A stretch of DNA of 64,000 nucleotides from Gracilariopsis chorda (taxonomy: Eukaryota; Rhodophyta; Florideophyceae; Gracilariales; Gracilariaceae), in contig NBIV01000005.1 in the NCBI GenBank assembly GCA_003194525.1, positions 496,001 through 560,000 on the forward strand, given 5' to 3'. The notes under the pieces were generated by a model. The model saw only the letters and a list, made by a program, of their open reading frames with translations, was not told where the DNA came from and searched no databases. This document shows positions 59,025 to 64,000 of this stretch, piece by piece (the first letter of the stretch is position 1; each line of letters opens with the position of its first letter). The position numbers and the translations under genes were made by a program.

Positions 59025-60069
59025 GGTTAGGCAGGAGAGTACAATTGAAGCAGAGAGAGGTACGGGAATGGGTTTTCGTCGGTGTCAGAGAGTGCCGATG
59101 GAGGACGGTGATCGATGGAAAGCAATCAAGTTACGCCCACGCTTATGTACGCGCGTAGATACGCGGCGACGACGAAGCGTTTCTCTTCGCGTCACAAGAA
59201 CCTGCTGCGCTGCATGCGCTGCCGCCAGTCACTCCAGTCACACACGTGGCAACGCAAATGCGCTCTGTCGACAGCGCAGCTATTAGATGTCTGTTGCACA
59301 GGTCCTCCGCTGCCCGCGCTGTTCCACGTTCTGCGCCGGACAAGTCTTTATGTACACCTTCGTACACCAAGTATCTTAAACGGTAACCCTTAACCCTTGG
59401 TACGTATTCCTAGCTACTAAAAAAAGGTTCCTGGGGCTACGCCTTGTTCGCAGCAGGTTGCGCTCCCTCCTCCTCGTGGGGAGAGGAGCTCTCTAACATG
59501 GCCCATTGCCGTCTTTTAGTCAAGAAGAAAAAGCAGCCTCCACGAGTGGACCTACGCCCAGTTTTGTTTCCGTACGAGCAACCATTGCTTGCTCTGCGAC
59601 TATATTGAAATGCTCACAATCAATTACCTAGTCTATTGCAGCACATTTTCACCCCAATACCAGTTAGGAAATCTCATCTCAATCACACCCAATGCCATTT
59701 GGTATGTCATGATACACCAACAGTCCAGTAACCATGCGACCGCTCCAACCCGAGAGGCTCACCAAGTTACAATATGCGAAATGACAACGCATTCATTTAA
59801 ACTCTGTACAGGAACTCGTCGGTTTACCACAGGCAGTGACGGCAATTCGTTTAATTCCAATCCAAAAAAACAGACACCGTGTTCTTGACCGATACTGGCG
59901 TCACCTTCTTTATGTAACTGTCTCTGTCCCCCATCCATTTCCAGACGCAGTTATCAAACTCCTGTCATATAGGCATGCTACTCTCAAACATGCTTAGTGC
60001 TAGCACTAATACCACGCTTGCCTACACCCATCTTGACAGCCGCCATACTATCACTGCATCCCACTTAAG
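59025..60069. other. divergent promoter region
   Basis: About 1 kb between AsnRS and the ITFG1-like gene. It contains a TTAACCCTTGGTACG string near 59388, similar in texture to the palindromes at 36480 and 40500. No gene seen. Confidence 0.45.
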
Positions 60070-62118
60070 ATGCATGCTACACAACGCAGCGTCGCCATCT
60101 TCATATTCTTCTTCTTTTTCGCTTCAAGCCAACTGACATCAGCCCTGCTTACGCAGCCTCGGAGGGATAAACAGAGGCCTCCACCAGCCCCTCACTCAAT
60201 TTCCCTCCTATCCACGGACTACTTGACAGACCAAAGTGCTTATGTAGGACTTGGCGATGGCGTGGGTTCAGTCATAGCAGTTGGTGATTTTACCACCGAC
60301 AGATACACAGACCTTCTCGTCATACCGCACTCAAAAATCATGCGTTCTGTTCGAGTTCTGGCGTGGAATCATCACACATTTTCATTCACGCGCGTGTCAT
60401 GTCCTGCCAACTCCTCGTATCGAAGCACGTTCAGTCTGAATGCACTATCCTCAGCGCCTCCCGACTCTAAAATCGTTTCCGCGGCGCTCTTCGACGCAGA
60501 TTCAGATGGGTTCTTGGACGCTTTGCTCAGCATTCGTCTTCCAGATGGCTCCCATTTCGGGGTAATTCTCCGAGGAAATGGGTTGGGATGCTTGCAACTT
60601 GACAGTGTTCTCCCAGGTCTCACCCCGCAATTGGTCATCATGGATGCTAATGATGACATGCGAAGCGACATATTCTTCATATCAGATCAGTCTGAGCGCG
60701 TGTTTTACATCAATCAACCGTCTGGTCAGTTCACACGGAAAGTATGGACTCCGGACCCGCCACTGCATCTCTGTACTCCAACTCGACAAGAGAGCTCAAA
60801 CGCATTTGTCGACATCAATGGGGATTGCGAGCCGGACCTTGTTATCAGCTCTTCATGCGGCCTTGAAGTTTGGTTTAATCAAGGATTGCACAAGAGGAGT
60901 TTTTCACGTTGGGTTTACGGCCAACAACATTTTGCAAAAGATCTCCATGACTTTACGAATACGTCCGGTGCAGGTGATAGCGCACCAATGCTGGTTCTCA
61001 ATGCTTCTGTATGGAATCCGCACAACGGAGATGGACAAGCTACGTTTGCCGATTTCAATGCGGACGGTTCGATTGACATTGCCGTTGCCAACCCAGTTAC
61101 GCGGCAGGTACGAATTTCCTACAACCTGAGACGCCCTTACGTTGAAAAGAAACTGTGTTCTGTAGATTCTTCTTGGCATTTTCAAACCAGAGTTGCACTT
61201 TCTGATATCCATGTTTCTGATACGGCCTTCGGTGATATGCGATTACGAAGTCGGATTCGAACTGGAGACTTCAATTATGACGGCAAACTAGATCTTCTCC
61301 TTGTCGATGGAGATAGTGGAACCCTGAGCTTATTCCTGGCGAAGTCGGCTGGATCTAATGCCATGTGGTATCCAAGACCAGGAAAGCCTGTAGAGCGCAT
61401 TCTGTTTCCCATTACTGGGAGACTAGAAAACGGTGGAAGCCCTACTACAAAGTCGCTGTTGTATACGAAATTCTCTGAAGGTCCTCTGCTGTATAGCATC
61501 GAGGATCCTATAGCAGCCTCCTTTATTGATTTGGACGAGAATGGACGACAACATATTCTTGTTTCGCAAGCGCATGGAACCAGATTGATATGGAATAGTT
61601 ATCAAGATAAAGAAGATGCAGTGTACTTCAAGGCAACAGGAGTGAACGCCGCTCACAGCAGCTGGAGGTCCACTAAAGATGGTTCTCAGGCATTCTCTCC
61701 TTTACCAGGCAACACGTTCAAGGTGTCCTACGGCGGACGGTTCGGGAGAGAAACGCATACGTGCACGCAGTGCCCACAGACGGGCGTATTGTCATTGCAA
61801 TCGTGTTCGTGTCTGTTTGGAATCACTCGCATCGCAAACTACATTGAAGAAATGGCGATGGGAGGGTCAGGCGGAGTGAGAACGTGGACCAATTTAATGC
61901 CAAACGCACTAGCGGTGATCTGGCCGCAAGGACGGCGCCCTCAAGGCGGCGTAAAATGGAAAGTGTCATACCTCTCAAAGGGGCGAGATGGGCAAATGAA
62001 GCGAATCGTATTTGTCCTGTGTGTGACGCTAGTGATGCTCTTCTTCGCTATCTTGTACATTCATACGGTTGAAGGAAGAGAAGCGAACGCTGAAAAGCTC
62101 GATTTCGGGTACACATAG
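60070..62118 (+). CDS. ITFG1: ITFG1-like (T-cell immunomodulatory protein family) FG-GAP membrane protein
   Basis: Predicted 682 residues, type I membrane protein. Residues 1-26 are a strong signal peptide (FIFFFFFASSQLTSALL). FG-GAP-type beta-propeller repeats follow, each with a D-x-D/N-x-D calcium-like loop: VGDFTTDRYTDLLVI, FDADSDGFLDALL, VDINGDCEPDLVI, FADFNADGSIDIAV and GDFNYDGKLDLLLVDGDSG. A Cys-rich patch lies at about 565-590 (CTQCPQTG, SCSCLFG). One transmembrane helix near the end (IVFVLCVTLVMLFFAILYI) precedes a short tail. The family is conserved in eukaryotes with poorly known cell-surface or secretory roles. Confidence 0.88.
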   Translation: MHATQRSVAIFIFFFFFASSQLTSALLTQPRRDKQRPPPAPHSISLLSTDYLTDQSAYVGLGDGVGSVIAVGDFTTDRYTDLLVIPHSKIMRSVRVLAWNHHTFSFTRVSCPANSSYRSTFSLNALSSAPPDSKIVSAALFDADSDGFLDALLSIRLPDGSHFGVILRGNGLGCLQLDSVLPGLTPQLVIMDANDDMRSDIFFISDQSERVFYINQPSGQFTRKVWTPDPPLHLCTPTRQESSNAFVDINGDCEPDLVISSSCGLEVWFNQGLHKRSFSRWVYGQQHFAKDLHDFTNTSGAGDSAPMLVLNASVWNPHNGDGQATFADFNADGSIDIAVANPVTRQVRISYNLRRPYVEKKLCSVDSSWHFQTRVALSDIHVSDTAFGDMRLRSRIRTGDFNYDGKLDLLLVDGDSGTLSLFLAKSAGSNAMWYPRPGKPVERILFPITGRLENGGSPTTKSLLYTKFSEGPLLYSIEDPIAASFIDLDENGRQHILVSQAHGTRLIWNSYQDKEDAVYFKATGVNAAHSSWRSTKDGSQAFSPLPGNTFKVSYGGRFGRETHTCTQCPQTGVLSLQSCSCLFGITRIANYIEEMAMGGSGGVRTWTNLMPNALAVIWPQGRRPQGGVKWKVSYLSKGRDGQMKRIVFVLCVTLVMLFFAILYIHTVEGREANAEKLDFGYT

Positions 62119-62399
62119 TCTGAGGGCGTTAACCTGCACACCTGAAGTTATTATCATCCAAAAGATGGAGAAGCAACGCTATGCTCAACCACAGCGGATC
62201 TCGACCGCAATAATGGGGGGGCTGGACATTAGACTGGGCTATTGAATACTTCCTCAACCTAATTCTGCATCGCGACGTGTACAAGAAGACATACGTGATA
62301 ACGAAAGGGTGAGTTGAGAACCAACATACACCAACACCCGATCCATGACTGAGGTTTAGACTTGCAGTGGAGCAACAAGCGAAATTGCTGGAGCGCATC

Positions 62400-63713
62400 T
62401 CACGCAGGCGGACCCTGATTCCCCTGATCAGGTCGATCAGAGGGATCGTGAGCGTTGTTGTCTTGCTCGCCAGTGGCCGGATCGGCAGCTGCATTAGCAG
62501 CCTGATCTGCTCTGAGCTGCTCTGCATTCTCGACCAGATAGTTTGCCGCAAGGTTTTCGTTTCGATCACAGGCCAACCATGTTTCCACAACCTGGGCCTG
62601 CTCAAGACCGAAGCCGGCGGCCAATTCATTAAGTCGATGTAGTTGCTCATGCTCCTCCTCCGTGACAAGTATTTGACCTGGACCAAGACCTTCTCCCGAA
62701 GCTCCAGCACCAGCCATAGCTTGGGCGAGCTGCTCCATAGCTTCATCGCCACCATCTTCGCCCTCTCGAACAGGCTCGTTGATAAGCCTAGTAAACTCCG
62801 CTTGATTGGCTTCAATAAGTGCCATAATTGATGGATTAATGTTCTCAATCTGTTGCAGGAGTTGTGGAAGAAGGGTGGGATTAGCCTGGATTAAACGCCT
62901 CATCTGATTGAATTGAGGTACTGCACGCAGGAAGTCCAGACTACCCGTTCCGCCTCCAGAGGGGCTGTTACCATCAGTAGTACCACCAAACATGTTAAAA
63001 GGGGTTCCTTGTGCGGCGGTGCGGGGCACACTTGGCTGATTCGATGCAGGCGGAGTGGCTCTGGTAGCATTTGCAGCCGGAGGCGGTGGGGTTTGCGAAG
63101 GGGTGGCGGTAGCAGGCGCACTCGCCGGCGGGGCAGCAGCTGGAGGACCGGTGGTTTGTAGATTCTCAGGTATGCCATTGAACAAGTAATCGACCGCACG
63201 GTCTGGATTATTGAAGGCGGCTCGGAGGGCGTTCTTAACATCGGCTTCTGGGAAGCCCATTTCACAAATTCGGCGCACTGTCTGTTCATACTCTGGACCG
63301 ACGACCAGTGCGCTCGCGCCCGACGAACCTCCCGCTGGAGAGGAGACCGGTTGAGTTGGGGTTGGGGTGGACGTTGGCTTCGGAGGCTCTGCAGGCTTTT
63401 CTGGATTCTTGGGAGCTTCCGGCTCTGCTGCGGGAGCGGGGGTCGGAGCGGGAGCAGAGGCGGCGGTGGGTTTTGCAGACTTCTTCTTCGGTGGCATTAC
63501 GACGACGAATCCGGATGCGGAAATTCCGGCAGAAGTGACTGTGGCAGTGTCGGAAAGGATCTTTCCTTTAAAGATAAGACGATATGAAGCGTAATCGGAC
63601 ACATTTTGCTGGTCGGCCACCTTGCGCTTTACGTCCAGGATGGTATCGGTGGGGTGTGCGGACAGCTTGAAGGTGGCTCCTGTGAGGGTACGAAACGTAA
63701 TTTGGACACTCAT
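62400..63713 (-). CDS. RAD23: RAD23 UBL-UBA shuttle protein
   Basis: Predicted 437 residues. Domains in order: an N-terminal ubiquitin-like domain (MSVQITFRTLTGATFKLSAH, then YRLIFKGKILSD); a Pro/Ala/Thr linker; UBA1 (EQTVRRICEMGFPEADVKNA, then RAVDYLFNGIP); the XPC-binding STI1 region (FLRAVPQFNQMRRLIQANPT, then LLPQLLQQIENINP); and UBA2 (LNELAAGFGLEQAQVVETWL, then NLAANYLVENAEQL). It delivers ubiquitinated proteins to the proteasome and stabilises the XPC repair factor. UBA2 has AAGFGLEQ where the consensus is ALGF. The start is the ATG at 63713. The upstream in-frame codons encode poly-Pro/Ser from a C-rich leader. Confidence 0.96.
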   Translation of the reverse strand: MSVQITFRTLTGATFKLSAHPTDTILDVKRKVADQQNVSDYASYRLIFKGKILSDTATVTSAGISASGFVVVMPPKKKSAKPTAASAPAPTPAPAAEPEAPKNPEKPAEPPKPTSTPTPTQPVSSPAGGSSGASALVVGPEYEQTVRRICEMGFPEADVKNALRAAFNNPDRAVDYLFNGIPENLQTTGPPAAAPPASAPATATPSQTPPPPAANATRATPPASNQPSVPRTAAQGTPFNMFGGTTDGNSPSGGGTGSLDFLRAVPQFNQMRRLIQANPTLLPQLLQQIENINPSIMALIEANQAEFTRLINEPVREGEDGGDEAMEQLAQAMAGAGASGEGLGPGQILVTEEEHEQLHRLNELAAGFGLEQAQVVETWLACDRNENLAANYLVENAEQLRADQAANAAADPATGEQDNNAHDPSDRPDQGNQGPPA

Positions 63714-63790
63714 GGCGTGTGGTGGGGTGGGGGAAGGGGTGGGGGAAGGGAAGGGGGAAGGGGGAGGGGGGAGGTAGGGACGCGGAGACT
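63714..63790 (-). promoter_or_regulatory. C-rich leader of RAD23 (G-runs on plus strand)
   Basis: Directly upstream of the RAD23 ATG the plus strand carries repeated runs of three to six G separated by A or T; on the RAD23 transcript this is a C/T-rich leader. Similar tracts precede the akirin-like gene, CAND1 and the capping enzyme. Function is inferred only. Confidence 0.5.
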
Positions 63791-64000
63791 TGGGGGGACG
63801 GTATGGAAGTGCCAACCGCGGGGCGTAGGCGGAGGGGGCGGCGGTTGCGCGCTGATGCGCCGAGCGGAGGTTCGGTTCGCTGGAGCGTACAAAAGTTTAC
63901 ACACCGTTACTTTGGCGTCGTGGCCCACATACGCCAATGACAGTGGCCCACGCAGTGCTACGTTTCAGCGTTTTTCGGAACCGTGTCAGACGATCCAATC

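Noticed and set aside
58392..59030. 212-codon plus-strand frame
   Set aside because: Antisense of the AsnRS coding sequence; no independent similarity.
1..64000. CRISPR arrays, bacterial operons, ribosome binding sites
   Set aside because: No regularly spaced repeats and no bacterial gene organisation; the sequence is eukaryotic.

Overview
The window is nuclear DNA from a photosynthetic eukaryote with compact, intron-poor genes. Most of the roughly two dozen protein genes are single uninterrupted frames. Only two clearly need splicing: an RNA polymerase III subunit with three exons, and a glutamine-synthetase-like gene with a 30-codon first exon. Their introns are 88 to 111 nt with GT-AG ends. 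Plastid-type proteins (a DUF3110 protein with a transit-like leader, a PHR2-type photolyase, a plastid-like FMN split-barrel protein) sit beside ordinary eukaryotic housekeeping genes. The low intron content together with plastid genes suggests a unicellular red alga. This is an inference; no rRNA or plastid marker is present to prove it.

Layout. Positions 1-4959 hold the 5' part of a Ty3/gypsy retrotransposon on the minus strand (RT, protease, gag, primer-binding site, 655-bp LTR), decayed by four in-frame stops. Positions about 5120-8540 hold a decayed Ty1/copia element on the plus strand. It is split by a 946-bp TG...CA insertion with a 5-bp target duplication, probably a solo LTR. Positions 9050-11140 carry a TauD-like dioxygenase fused in frame to a phenylacetate-CoA-ligase-like enzyme, broken by two TAG codons. 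Positions 11141-15448 have no convincing gene, only microsatellites and hairpins.

From 15449 to the end the window is gene-dense. In order: SGNH hydrolase, kinesin-13, DUF3110 protein, ODR-4 homologue, METTL16-like methyltransferase, mitochondrial uS10, exosome CSL4, Pol III RPC9, Nudix hydrolase, FMN split-barrel protein, PHR2-like photolyase, AAA+ ATPase, DUF3429/TMEM69 protein, Tudor-like protein, an orphan membrane protein inside a gene-poor stretch with a MITE-like element, akirin-like protein, glutamine-synthetase-like protein, a very divergent membrane pyrophosphatase, CAND1, MAEA/GID9, mRNA capping enzyme, asparaginyl-tRNA synthetase, ITFG1-like protein and RAD23.

Neighbouring genes mostly alternate in strand, so tail-to-tail and head-to-head pairs dominate. 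Some pairs have very short gaps (16 bp between the ODR-4 and METTL16-like stops). There are no operons. Several genes serve ubiquitin-proteasome biology (CAND1, MAEA, RAD23, perhaps akirin) or RNA metabolism (METTL16-like, CSL4, RPC9, capping enzyme). I see no sign that this clustering is functional.

The most unusual items are the membrane-pyrophosphatase paralogue that has lost the conserved pyrophosphate-binding acidic residues, and the dioxygenase-ligase fusion with two amber codons and lost iron ligands.
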